A model generated the notes under the pieces. The model was given only the letters and a program-made list of their open reading frames with translations, was not told where the DNA came from and did not search any database. A stretch of 64,000 nt of DNA, taken from Glandiceps talaboti. Lineage: Eukaryota; Hemichordata; Enteropneusta; Spengelidae. Shown here piece after piece: positions 36,201-43,467 of this stretch (position 1 is its first letter; every line of letters begins with the position of its first letter). A program made the translations under genes and the position numbers. The stretch covers positions 28,784,380-28,848,379 of the forward strand of contig NC_135551.1 of NCBI RefSeq assembly GCF_964340395.1, in the 5' to 3' direction.

Positions 36201-39200
36201 TGTGAAATCCACATGAACATTCTAGAGACCCTATGGGAAATGTCAGAGAGGTAGGTAGTGATATGGGAAATCCACATTAACATTCTACATAATATAGAGA
36301 CCCTATGGGAAATGTCAGAGAGGTAGGTAGTGATATGTGAAATCCACATGAACATTCTAGAGACCCTATGGGAAATGTCAGAGAGGTAGGTAGTGATATG
36401 TGAGTTAACTGCATTAAACAAAGTAATAGTAAAAACTACTAACTACAACAAATTGAAACATATACTCTCCAGGAGAAGGTGTCTGAATAGTTACACATGA
36501 AATGGCCTGTATTCAACAGGCAAACTGAAATATGTACACCCAAGGCTTGAGGCAATGGGTGTCTGACTACATGTATCTAACTGAAACAGTTATACACATG
36601 TAATTGGTATTTGACTAGCAAAATTCAACATTTACACCAAAGGTGTGAAGTCATTCAGACCTAAGGGGAGAAACCATGGGTGTCTGACAACATAAACAAA
36701 GTTGAAACAGTTGAATGTTGAGAGTGATGTTACATTCCAGTGACAAACGGCAACTTAAGCAAGGTCGATTAAATCCACTTTTAAAAGAAGTGATTTATTG
36801 TTTTACATTGGCAAGGTTACATACAGGAATTCCGATAACAACTGCATGTCACTTATTTGACAATGAAGTACTTTCTGTTGCAATGATTGACATGATAATT
36901 TAGGATTTAGTCAAAGGTTGATGACCCAGAACGTAGACATGGCAATTTGTTGTATAATTTGTAGTTTGATAGCAGTACCAGAGTACATTGTCAATAATAC
37001 ATTCAGTCTATACTGCTGCCTTATCAAAATATAAAGGGAGGAACATTTTTAAAATATGAATGAAGAAAATGTTCAAATCTAGAATATGAAGAGTCTGACC
37101 CATTAAAACTAAATTTATAATCTTTACACTATTCTATATCACGTACACCACACCACACTGCACCACAGTCCAGAGTCCACACAACACCACACCACACCAT
37201 ACCATACCATACCATACCATAACACCTCTCACTATACTATGCCACACCATATACACTACACACCACACCACCCACACTCTAGTACACCACACCACAGTCC
37301 AGTCCTTGCCACACCATACTTCCTACACTACATACCACACTACCCCACCCCAGACTATACTACACCACCCCACCCTACCCCACCCATATGACCCCATACC
37401 ACCACACCCCATACCACCCCACCCCATCTCACACTACACTATGCAACACTATAGTATACTACTGTTTGTCTTTAAAAATGAGTACAACTGAGGTTTCACT
37501 GAAATATAACTTGTACTCATTTTAAAATAAAAGAACAACATTTTCAAATCTTCAAGAGTTTGATATTTCATTCCTCGTTTCTGGTTAATACTAGATTCAA
37601 CACATGGCAGTGTAAAGTTGATAACAAAGTCAGATTTGTTGATGTACATTGTAACAATTTGTTATTTAGTGGATTGGCATTAAACCCTTAAAAGGATTTA
37701 CTCAGATTTGTTAGAAAACAATAGAAAACAGTGACATCTGTTACATGTATTGTACATTATAATTATAATAGGTATTGTTGTATGCCAGTGGTCACCAATT
37801 GATGGAAATAATAGTTTCAATCCTAGGTTCTCACATTAGTGTTATCTTATCAGTGTTGCCATAGAGATTGTAATACCTAATACCATTATGTCTATGAATG
37901 TTCTCAAGCATCCAAGTATGAAGTTAATAATGAAGTAATTATAATCTATCCTACTAGACTTGCTGTTGATTTGAATGGCAACAGTTTTCATCATCACATG
38001 ATAATTCTAGTCCATCATGTGTCACCAACCATCTGTCAATAGATCACCAGATGGCTGGAAGAAGCAGCCATGATAGGACGTAAATCTGTTGCCATTCAAA
38101 ACAACAGCAAGTCCAGTAGGATAGATTATAATTACTTTGTTATTAACATACTACCATTCTTTTATTATGGAACAACTTTTACTATAGATCTCCCACACAA
38201 CTATTTTTCACACCTACATGTAAACCTTAATCGTAATCTGAACTGGCTCCCTCAATAGCTTTGTGGTGCCCCAAATTTACATACTGCCAAGATGGGTATG
38301 TGATAACAATAGTATAAAACCACTGATGTGAAGTGATACTCTGCTTAGCAAGTGTCAAAATAAGTGAATATGTAGGCATGAATTATGTAGTTATAGCATA
38401 TATTGAAAATTATGTTCAAATTATTACTTTCATATTATGATAAAAACAAAGTTTAATTTTGACAATAAATTTTGGCAAATGTCTAATGTTAACAGAGTAT
38501 CACTTGTTGGTGACAAGTGATCAAACCTTGCAAAACACTGAACATTAATTGCTGGCAATGTTACCCACATGTGCATCTTGTACAAATAACAGTGAAGAGA
38601 TTGTGTTCCAAATATATAACCAAAAAATGTTAAGGCTTCATGAGAGGTTGATTTTCAATAGAATAATCTTCAACACCTCAAAAGAAGTTCTTCTAGCTTA
38701 TAATATAGACCAGTACACACACAGCTGACTGATTTGTTACAGTGATACTCAGTACAGTGGATTTTACCTAACTTGACTCATTGTTCAACTTGCCTAACTG
38801 TGCTATGACAGGCCTTGACAAAATGGCTGACAACCAAAAAGTGCAACAATATGGTATTGATATGCTAATGAAGTCATCAGTAAATGTAGTAAACAAGACA
38901 AAGTTGATACAGCATAAGACATTCATGGCCAAACACTTATACATCCTCTCTATTCAACTACGTAATCCCATTTTAGTGTTTCAATACACCAAAGTAAACA
39001 ATGGCTTTGGCTATTCTTTCGCAACACTGCACAAATGCCAACACAATTTCAGTTTTTACTGAGGCATGCTAATTAGGGGCCGTGTTTGGACTATAAATAA
39101 CACATACCCTTAGTGTCACATTATGTATAGCCACTCGGAGTAGTGAAAGAGGGTTGTGTTTCGGAAATGTGGGATTTCAGCCATAAAATTATAGCTTGTA

Positions 39201-40254
39201 TGTTGATCAGAATGTGTATTTATGCTAATGTTCAAGTTGGAGTTAAAAATTATATTTCATTGACATTCACAGCAGCTTTAAATTATGAGATTAAAATAAC
39301 GTTGGGTTCTCAGTTCAATTTACACAGTTATGGTTCTATCTAATTTGAACTACTACTGTAATGCACTGAATTGTTCACATTTAATTTCTAAGCATGTTAT
39401 AAATAATACATACATATTCATCATTTTGAGCCATTTTAACTACACTTTCATTTTCAAATCCAAATCTGCAATGTTCAAGTGAACATCAATAACAAATTCA
39501 GCTCTGGAAATTTCGAAAGCTTTTTCACGAAATTATCTGTGATGATTTGTAAACAAAAATTAATATCACATGGTATAACTGTGTAATATTGATGGTCTAA
39601 CTGTGTGCTGATCGTGTGACCTTGAACCATTTAGTTAAACTGAGTTCTGTTGCCCCAGATAAATAATATGGCTCTTCAAAATGTCTAATGAGTCTAACCA
39701 AATACCATGGGCAGTAGACAAGCCTAGATACCATTGTGAAGGTTATTACCATAAACAAGCCTGTGCATACATTACATTCCTAGGGTCTTCTTCTATACAG
39801 ACCATACATATAACCACATCACAGTCTTTATATTTGTGTAGCAAAACACTCTAAAAATGTCTAGAAATGCCCAATATGAAAACTCAATAACAAAATGAAT
39901 GTAGGTTATAAAAACCACCTGTTGTTCATCTGTCTCCGATGACTATTTTGGTGTTTTTGTGAAAGATTGAAAATGTGTAATATCTACCAAGTGCCCTAGA
40001 TATGGTACTGGGATTTCAAATTGATATTTTTGTAAATTTATAAGTTTGTAAATGGCTTTGTGAAATCGTTCACACTGATCCAGATCCCATGGGAGTTTTG
40101 ACACATACAGGAGTACATGGCCACAGCTGTTTACCTACATGTACTCATCTGGTGACAGTCTTTCTTGTTCTAATTAGATTGCAATGGTACAGCCCTAACA
40201 CACATGTTGACACAGAGTTAACCCATCCTTTTCAACTCTCACCCCCCCCCCCCC

Positions 40255-40290
<36 letters not shown>

Positions 40291-43200
40291 TACATTGCCA
40301 TCGGCAACCTTCATTTATCATCTAGCACTCCCATCGTTCTCCCTCACTGGGTTTATAGAGAACCATTCCCTACAAAGAGGGTCTTGTATCTGTTACATAA
40401 TGTTAACCACCTGCTGCCATGTTCGTTAATTATTAATATTAATTATGCAAATCTTTTACATTATCTCCATTAATTTGAACAATTCATCATTTTACAGTCA
40501 ATTACAAATATGTACCTTATTTGAAGACAATGTAATAGAATACCAGTTTATGAAAAGAAGTTAAATTTATTGCAATAAAGCATGGTGTACAGAGACTAGT
40601 ATGATATGAGTGAGGGGACTGGGGTTGTGGGGTAGGGTATGGGTGCAGGGTAGGGTAGATTAGGGTATGGTAGGGGTGTAGGATGGGATGGGGGTTGTAG
40701 AGTAGGAATGGGGTATAGGGTAGAGGTTACTACATGTAGTCAAACACTTTGATCATCTAGTCTATGGAGAGAGACGGTTCAGAAATTACAGATTTGCTTG
40801 GTTGAATGTATTCTACAATGCTGTAGGAAAATACCAGCTATGTAATACAGACAGGTTACCATGATTTATTATTAGCATGGGATATTTCTGACAAACTACT
40901 AAATTTTGTATTGTATGTATGTATATATGCATGTATGCATGTATGCATGTATGTATGTATGTATGTATGTATGTATGTATGTATGTATGTATGTATGTAT
41001 GTATGTATGTATGTATGTATGTATGTATGTATGTATGTATGTATGTATGTATGTATGTATGTATGTATGTGTTCATCACTGCTCTGTATTGAAAGACAAA
41101 TTTGTTGATATTGGTCAACATGATAAAATAGTTTTCTTTGAGGCACTACATGTTCATAGTAAGTGATAGGAGAACACCAATTCATGGTACACCAGAAAAA
41201 AATAGTCGTGCATGACATCAAATTGGCTTAGATGACACACTGATGTTCTTTAGTATATTAGCTAGCTTAATACAACTGTCACAAGATAACTATAATTTTT
41301 GTCTTTTTATCTTTGACAGAGACAAGTCTCCAATTGTAACTGTATGCCTTATATTAGAAGACTGGAAAACCAGTTAGAAGCTACAAAAGAGAAGTTTATG
41401 TACGAAATAGAGTCAACATCTCAAATGATGGAAGACAAAATGAAGTACTTTGATAAGAAGATGGCGCATCAGTCAAGTTGTTTAGATCAGCTGTGTAAAG
41501 AACGTATAACAGCTGAAAGGACAGAATGCTTACATAGGATTGACAGGAGAGCACAGAAAGAACAAGCAGAGTTTGAAAGACGCAGTACTGTTAGGATTAA
41601 TGCTCTTAGGAGAGAACTCAAAGGCTGGTTTGAAGACCGATTTAAACACTTTGAGAGAAAGTATGGTGATGATTTTGTCATAAATGGTGACGGTTCAATT
41701 ATAGACAGAACGAGTGACCCCGGACAAGACGATGATGACGAGTATGATGAACCAGGCGCGTCATTATTGCGGTCAAAATCAGAAGGAAGGTTGCCAAGCA
41801 ACTATCATAATTCCGAGCATACCCAAAATTGTACTGAAAGTGATTCGCAGGAAGATGAAGTTCCATCAACATCACAACCTGGTGGTAATAAAGCATCAGA
41901 TCAGTCAACGCCACAATCCGGTGTCAAACCATCAGATCCTATTACTGCCACTCGAACTCTGCAAGAAGTACGTTATGCAAAGACTAAACCAATTGAAAAT
42001 GCTGCTGCTGATCCCCTTCTTTTAGAAGAGGAATCAGAAAATACTGCCACTGATAGAGAACATGACTCAAATGACGGGAGACCTGTTAAGCCTCCTAAAC
42101 CCCCCAAGCCACCCAAACCTGCAAAACCACCCCCTCCACCACGTACTGTCAGTTATCCTTCAAATCCCACGACTGGTGCTATTCCTAAACGAACTGTTGG
42201 CCAGCAATGGGAACAGCAAACCAGAAATGTGAATGGAAACAATGTAGCAGGACACACCAGTAGTCCTCTACAGTCATCACAGTATCTCACTCAGAACCAC
42301 ACAAGTACAAATATTACAAGACCAGGACAAAATGTAGCAAACACTTCAGAACCTGGTCAGAACAATTCAAACTATCTTCAGAGAAACTCTGGTAATGATA
42401 CCACAAATCTACAAGGAAACTCAAGAACAGATATTTCTTCATCTCATGAGAATCAACCGACACCAAATCGTTCATTTTTACACCGTAATTCCGGAGTGAA
42501 ATCTGAAGGGTTCATAAGACCTAATCCCACACAGTCTGGGGGTATGGCAAGATTTTATTTGCACTCCCAAAGAACTCCAGCGCCTTCCTATTCTGCTCTT
42601 AGGACTCAAAACTCATCTCAGAGTCCACATTCCATTGCAGTATCGCCAATATCTGTTAATACATCACTTGCAAATGCTTCCATACCTGCCAAGGAATCAC
42701 CTAGCACTCTTACCTCTAGTCCTGACTCCACAAGCACGCCCCGTGCACACAATAATTATATTGCAATGAACAATAATCGTGACAGCTCAGATTCAACGTC
42801 CACAAGTACAAGTTCACGCTCACGCAGAGACCCTATTGATCCTTTGCTTGCACTTGCATTACTGGAGGAAAATAATAACCCAGCAAAAATACCTAGTAGT
42901 AAACCTCCACAGTTAATTGATGCACCAAGTTCATCTGGACAGAATACGCCAAGTCCAGTCCCATATGGTCAACAGACTCGGAGGTCAATGTACTCACCAC
43001 TTGATCGTAGAAATCAACCGATCTCTAAAGTGGATGTTCGGCAATCTCAACAAGTTGCAAGAGACAACTCATACAAGTTTACTGCCAGTGGAAAACCACA
43101 TCCATCAACTAATGATCGCTTGAATGTCGAAAGTCCTGGAGAACAAGTTGTACCGAAGAGTCCAGTCCCACCTCGTCAAAACGGTGGCCCTCACTGTAAG

Positions 43201-43467
43201 TCGAATTCTCAACGTTATAGCACGGATAGTAGCGATACTAGTTTTGATGCTGTCACGGTAACACAGCATTTCTTTGATACTGTATCAACACAGATGGAAA
43301 GGTGGTACGAGAGACGTATACAAGACGTACAGAAACAAGCCGAAAATAAAGTAGTCACTCAACAGAACGAAATGAAAACCAAGTTAGAGGAACTAGAGTC
43401 ACAAATTAAAGACTTAAAAACAAGTGACGAAAAAGATCAGGAGAAAGAAGGGCAAATACTTGTATAG
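18100..43467 (+). CDS. Ankyrin repeat domain protein 6 (Diversin) ortholog, 12 coding exons
   Basis: Joined exons: 18100-18216, 19768-19866, 21456-21554, 25173-25274, 26014-26112, 27105-27203, 27656-27754, 29748-29825, 31341-31397, 33747-33947, 35428-35709, 41320-43467; 3480 nt, 1159 residues, every junction phase 0. Eight ankyrin repeats fill residues 1-264, followed by His/Gln-rich linkers. The terminal exon holds a coiled coil with LENQLEAT and [14 protein letters not shown], then a long low-complexity middle, and ends with [17 protein letters not shown] and a second coiled coil. These blocks match ANKRD6/Diversin as I remember the vertebrate protein. Known for the family: Diversin acts with Dishevelled, recruits casein kinase I to the Axin complex, damps Wnt/beta-catenin signalling and promotes planar polarity, with centrosome/basal-body localisation. 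The vertebrate protein is about 730 residues; the excess here is nearly all in the disordered middle of the last exon. Start chosen at the first ATG after the acceptor. Confidence 0.93.
18217..19767 (+). other. ANKRD6 intron 1
   Basis: GT-AG intron with a 13-base G run at 18552-18564. Short open frames at 18656-18910 and 18902-19186 have no recognisable content. No repeat family identified. Confidence 0.8.
19768..19866 (+). CDS. ANKRD6 exon 2, ankyrin repeat 2
   Basis: Exactly 99 nt = 33 residues, acceptor GTTGCAG, donor GTAAGC. It contains [20 protein letters not shown], a canonical repeat with the TxxH and LNGH helix-turn-helix motifs. Confidence 0.93.
19867..21455 (+). other. ANKRD6 intron 2
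   Basis: AT-rich GT-AG intron. No gene, clear repeat or structured element recognised. Confidence 0.75.
21456..21554 (+). CDS. ANKRD6 exon 3, ankyrin repeat 3
   Basis: 99 nt, 33 residues beginning [20 protein letters not shown]. Acceptor TTCTCGTAG, donor GTGGTA. A second GT two codons later (GTAATG at 21558) would add one Val, but the 33-residue period and the next repeat's start favour 21554. Confidence 0.88.
21582..21621. promoter_or_regulatory. Two X-box (RFX) motifs in tandem
   Basis: GTTACCATAGCAAC occurs at 21582-21595 and again at 21608-21621, 26 bp apart, within a short direct duplication (ATCATTTTGTTACCATAGCA). Both copies fit the RFX consensus GTNRCC-N(0-3)-RGYAAC exactly. RFX factors control ciliary genes in animals, and Diversin is a basal-body-associated protein, so an intronic enhancer is plausible, but there is no functional evidence here. 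Confidence 0.45.
23344..23575. mobile_element. Foldback/MITE-like inverted repeat
   Basis: The left arm holds TTTATAGCATCCATATCAAG then TGTAAAAGTATACTGTT (23386-23422). The right arm (about 23484-23520) carries its reverse complement, AACAGTATACTTTTACACTT then GATATGAATGCTATAAA. Homology continues outward less perfectly (CACCAAAGTAAAGCG against GTGCTTTACTTCAGTG), giving arms of roughly 75-80 bp around a loop of about 55-60 bp. No transposase; probably a non-autonomous DNA transposon remnant. Exact ends and target duplications are not certain. Confidence 0.65.
25173..25274 (+). CDS. ANKRD6 exon 4, ankyrin repeat 4
   Basis: 102 nt, 34 residues ([20 protein letters not shown]...). It is one residue longer than the other repeats, in the loop after the second helix ([10 protein letters not shown]). 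Acceptor TTTTCCAG, donor GTAGGT. Confidence 0.9.
25275..26013 (+). other. ANKRD6 intron 4
   Basis: It includes an imperfect tandem repeat at about 25600-25845. Blocks such as TTATCATTTTCTCCAATGAC and GTTTTCTCCAGTGACT recur with a period near 108 bp, 2-3 copies. Confidence 0.75.
26014..26112 (+). CDS. ANKRD6 exon 5, ankyrin repeat 5
   Basis: 99 nt, 33 residues: [20 protein letters not shown] followed by [13 protein letters not shown]. Acceptor TTATTATAG, donor GTAAGA. Confidence 0.93.
26113..27104 (+). other. ANKRD6 intron 5
   Basis: GT-AG intron of 992 bp. A 76-codon open frame (26358-26588) has no recognisable features. No repeat identified. Confidence 0.75.
27105..27203 (+). CDS. ANKRD6 exon 6, ankyrin repeat 6
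   Basis: 99 nt, 33 residues starting [20 protein letters not shown]. Acceptor CTTTCAG, donor GTAGGT. The donor lies inside a perfect DR1 word (AGGTCAGAGGTCA at 27206-27218). Confidence 0.93.
27656..27754 (+). CDS. ANKRD6 exon 7, ankyrin repeat 7
   Basis: 99 nt, 33 residues: [20 protein letters not shown], then [13 protein letters not shown]. Acceptor TTTTCAG, donor GTAAGT. The 452-bp intron before it holds an impure G run at 27227-27248. Confidence 0.93.
27926..28378 (+). repeat. tRNA-derived SINE with four tandem tRNA-like heads
   Basis: Four consecutive head units begin at 27926, 27995, 28064 and 28133, each exactly 69 bp. Each has an A box (GGCCGAGTGGTTA or close variant), CCACTTGCCTCTTACCACT, a B box (GGTTYRAACCC) and ATTCAG. 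Only the fourth continues into the SINE body (TTTGATTAAATTTACCACGC, CTGTAAGTAAGAAGAGTGTC), the GGGTACTCCAGTTTCC block and an ATAAATAAATAAATA tail. The same family as at 3081 and 4074. The 23-residue open-frame repeats here are shadows. Confidence 0.9.
28700..29130. repeat. About 115-bp tandem repeat, four imperfect copies
   Basis: Each copy has GAAGGCCTCACTGGGAAATA, AACCTGGTGAACCCTGTATA, a GTTACCNAGGAAACAG block and TCTAATACACTCATT. The first copy (from about 28720) is the most diverged and the last is truncated. The GTTACC..GGAAAC block resembles but does not match the X-box consensus. Confidence 0.8.
29329..29410. repeat. Two adjacent palindromes
   Basis: AACCATAGACAGTGTCTATGGTT style perfect palindrome at 29329-29351 (11-bp arms around one base), then an inverted pair GCAACGCTCGTA / TACGAGAGTTGC at 29371-29410 (11 of 12 matching). 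This is a locally CpG-rich patch. It may be the end of a decayed transposon. Confidence 0.6.
29748..29825 (+). CDS. ANKRD6 exon 8, ankyrin repeat 8 (capping)
   Basis: 78 nt, 26 residues: [20 protein letters not shown] then MTNSPR. This is a truncated last repeat with IDVAR in place of LHLAA, as in C-terminal caps. Acceptor TTTACAG, donor GTAAGT. Confidence 0.92.
29826..31340 (+). other. ANKRD6 intron 8
   Basis: Holds an 18-base G run (29926-29943), an A/C-rich low-complexity tract at 30415-30535, an impure C run at about 30980-30998 and a short (GT)n. No extra exon seen. Confidence 0.75.
31341..31397 (+). CDS. ANKRD6 exon 9, Arg/His-rich linker
   Basis: 57 nt, 19 residues: [19 protein letters not shown]. 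Basic, histidine-rich linker after the ankyrin domain. Acceptor CCTATCTCAG, donor GTAGGG; both ends phase 0. Confidence 0.85.
32113..32748. mobile_element. TIR element with nested internal hairpin (MITE-like)
   Basis: The outer inverted repeats at 32113-32162 and about 32699-32748 begin TTAAAGTGGCCATATGGATG and end CATCCATATGGTCACTTTAA, matching over about 48 bp with few differences. Both ends sit on TTAA, compatible with TTAA (piggyBac-type) or TA target duplication. Inside, a second inverted pair (about 32467-32520 and 32645-32697, around ATCAATGTGAAAT / TTTCACATTGAT) is centred on the perfect palindrome TTGTACGTACAA near 32574. No transposase is encoded. Confidence 0.8.
33060..33595. repeat. 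(GAGT)n microsatellite and degenerate flanks
   Basis: The core at 33367-33545 is nearly pure GTGA repeats (about 45 units). Flanks at 33060-33366 contain a duplicated segment (GGGTTAGTCGGTGAGTTAGT, GCTTCCATGCATCCA) and interrupted GAGT units. After the core are three GAAAAAGAGTGAGT units. The long minus-strand frames encoding LTHSLTHS repeats are artefacts of a period of 12. Confidence 0.95.
33747..33947 (+). CDS. ANKRD6 exon 10, His-rich disordered linker
   Basis: 201 nt, 67 residues starting [20 protein letters not shown] and including [15 protein letters not shown] and [17 protein letters not shown]. Disordered, His/Gln/Arg-rich. The acceptor is a tandem CAGCAG (33741-33746), so alternative use would add one Gln in frame. 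Donor GTAATG. Confidence 0.88.
33948..35427 (+). other. ANKRD6 intron 10
   Basis: Contains an 18-bp repeat of five units at 35242-35331 (GTGGGCCAAGGTTTAGAA). A 136-codon minus-strand open frame (34472-34882) has no recognisable domain and its length is expected by chance in 64 kb; it is not called. Short TGGTACAC blocks recur at 34850-35160. Confidence 0.7.
35242..35331. repeat. 18-bp tandem repeat, five units
   Basis: Units GTGGGCCAAGGTTTAGAA with one-base variants, about 100 bp upstream of the exon 11 acceptor. Confidence 0.9.
35428..35709 (+). CDS. ANKRD6 exon 11, Trp/Gln-rich, ends in conserved YRD..GNV block
   Basis: 282 nt, 94 residues. It starts [20 protein letters not shown] and has [20 protein letters not shown]; it ends [12 protein letters not shown]. 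Joined to exon 12 this gives [30 protein letters not shown]. In vertebrate ANKRD6 the corresponding place reads, as I recall, YR-x-x-GNV followed by a Cys-rich bend and LENQLEAT. Acceptor AAATTCAG, donor GTAGGT at 35710. The second repeat unit's donor (after 35772) is also usable in frame and would add 21 residues. Confidence 0.85.
35650..36400 (+). repeat. Tandem array of the exon 11 end plus its splice donor, 11 units
   Basis: Units of 72 bp (24 codons) or 63 bp (lacking the 9 bp GAGTATTAT). Each has ATGGGAAATCCACATGAACA, TAGAGACCCTATGGGAAATG and TCAGAGAG|GTAGGTAG. Potential donor boundaries fall after 35709, 35772, 35836, 35908, 35980, 36052, 36124, 36187, 36250, 36322 and 36385; those after 35980 and 36124 are GTAAGT. 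Units 1 and 2 are in frame with exon 11. Unit 3 has a one-base insertion and an in-frame TAG at 35809-35811, so later units cannot extend the protein in the original frame. Confidence 0.93.
37142..37444. repeat. CA-rich ACACC/ATACC degenerate pentanucleotide tract
   Basis: Interrupted runs of CACCA, CATAC and CCCAC units with duplicated segments (CACCACAGTCCAG occurs twice). Low complexity; the 61-codon frame here is not a gene. Confidence 0.85.
40610..40735. repeat. GGGTA/TAGGG-rich degenerate tract
   Basis: Many GGGTAGGGTATGG-type words, with several GGG runs closely spaced. It resembles degenerate telomere-like or G-quadruplex-prone DNA but contains only one exact TTAGGG. Confidence 0.6.
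40912..41070. repeat. (GTAT)n microsatellite
   Basis: About 35 nearly perfect units plus a short GTATGCAT start, ending 249 bp before the exon 12 acceptor. Period-12 open frames on both strands are artefacts. Confidence 0.95.
41320..43467 (+). CDS. ANKRD6 exon 12, coiled-coil and C-terminal domain (terminal coding exon)
   Basis: 2148 nt including TAG; 715 residues (445-1159 of the protein). In order: RQVSNCNC and a coiled coil (about 456-562) with [30 protein letters not shown] and [16 protein letters not shown]; an acidic patch [12 protein letters not shown]; a [17 protein letters not shown] proline tract near 700-719; a long Ser/Thr/Asn/Gln/Pro-rich stretch with weak internal repeats (YLQRNSG, LHRNSG); then [20 protein letters not shown] and a final coiled coil to EGQILV. 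The two coiled-coil blocks are the family signature. The middle is several times longer than in vertebrate ANKRD6. The proline tract could bind SH3 or WW partners (inference). Confidence 0.95.
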   Translation, partial: RQVSNCNCMPYIRRLENQLEATKEKFMYEIESTSQMMEDKMKYFDKKMAHQSSCLDQLCKERITAERTECLHRIDRRAQKEQAEFERRSTVRINALRRELKGWFEDRFKHFERKYGDDFVINGDGSIIDRTSDPGQDDDDEYDEPGASLLRSKSEGRLPSNYHNSEHTQNCTESDSQEDEVPSTSQPGGNKASDQSTPQSGVKPSDPITATRTLQEVRYAKTKPIENAAADPLLLEEESENTATDREHDSNDGRPVKPPKPPKPPKPAKPPPPPRTVSYPSNPTTGAIPKRTVGQQWEQQTRNVNGNNVAGHTSSPLQSSQYLTQNHTSTNITRPGQNVANTSEPGQNNSNYLQRNSGNDTTNLQGNSRTDISSSHENQPTPNRSFLHRNSGVKSEGFIRPNPTQSGGMARFYLHSQRTPAPSYSALRTQNSSQSPHSIAVSPISVNTSLANASIPAKESPSTLTSSPDSTSTPRAHNNYIAMNNNRDSSDSTSTSTSSRSRRDPIDPLLALALLEENNNPAKIPSSKPPQLIDAPSSSGQNTPSPVPYGQQTRRSMYSPLDRRNQPISKVDVRQSQQVARDNSYKFTASGKPHPSTNDRLNVESPGEQVVPKSPVPPRQNGGPHCKSNSQRYSTDSSDTSFDAVTVTQHFFDTVSTQMERWYERRIQDVQKQAENKVVTQQNEMKTKLEELESQIKDLKTSDEKDQEKEGQILV

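Larger units (their letters stand above)
35710..41319 (+). other. ANKRD6 intron 11
   Basis: A 5.6 kb intron, the longest in the gene. It begins inside the donor array and also holds an (ACACC/ATACC)n tract (37142-37444), a C15/(CA)n tract (40243-40292), a TAGGG-rich tract (40610-40735) and a (GTAT)n microsatellite (40912-41070). The acceptor TATCTTTGACAG ends at 41319. The 38000-40000 part shows nothing recognisable. Confidence 0.75.

Noticed and set aside
35819-36205. 128-codon plus-strand frame continuing the MGNPHEHS repeats
   Set aside because: It belongs to the array but is shifted one base from exon 11 and separated from it by a TAG, so it cannot be read from ANKRD6 without a different splice; treated as intron.
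35765-36421. 218-codon minus-strand frame with [11 protein letters not shown] repeats
   Set aside because: Antisense shadow of the ANKRD6 donor array, with units of 63 or 72 bp.
38781-39062. 93-codon open frame in ANKRD6 intron 11
   Set aside because: No domain, no splice context, length unremarkable.
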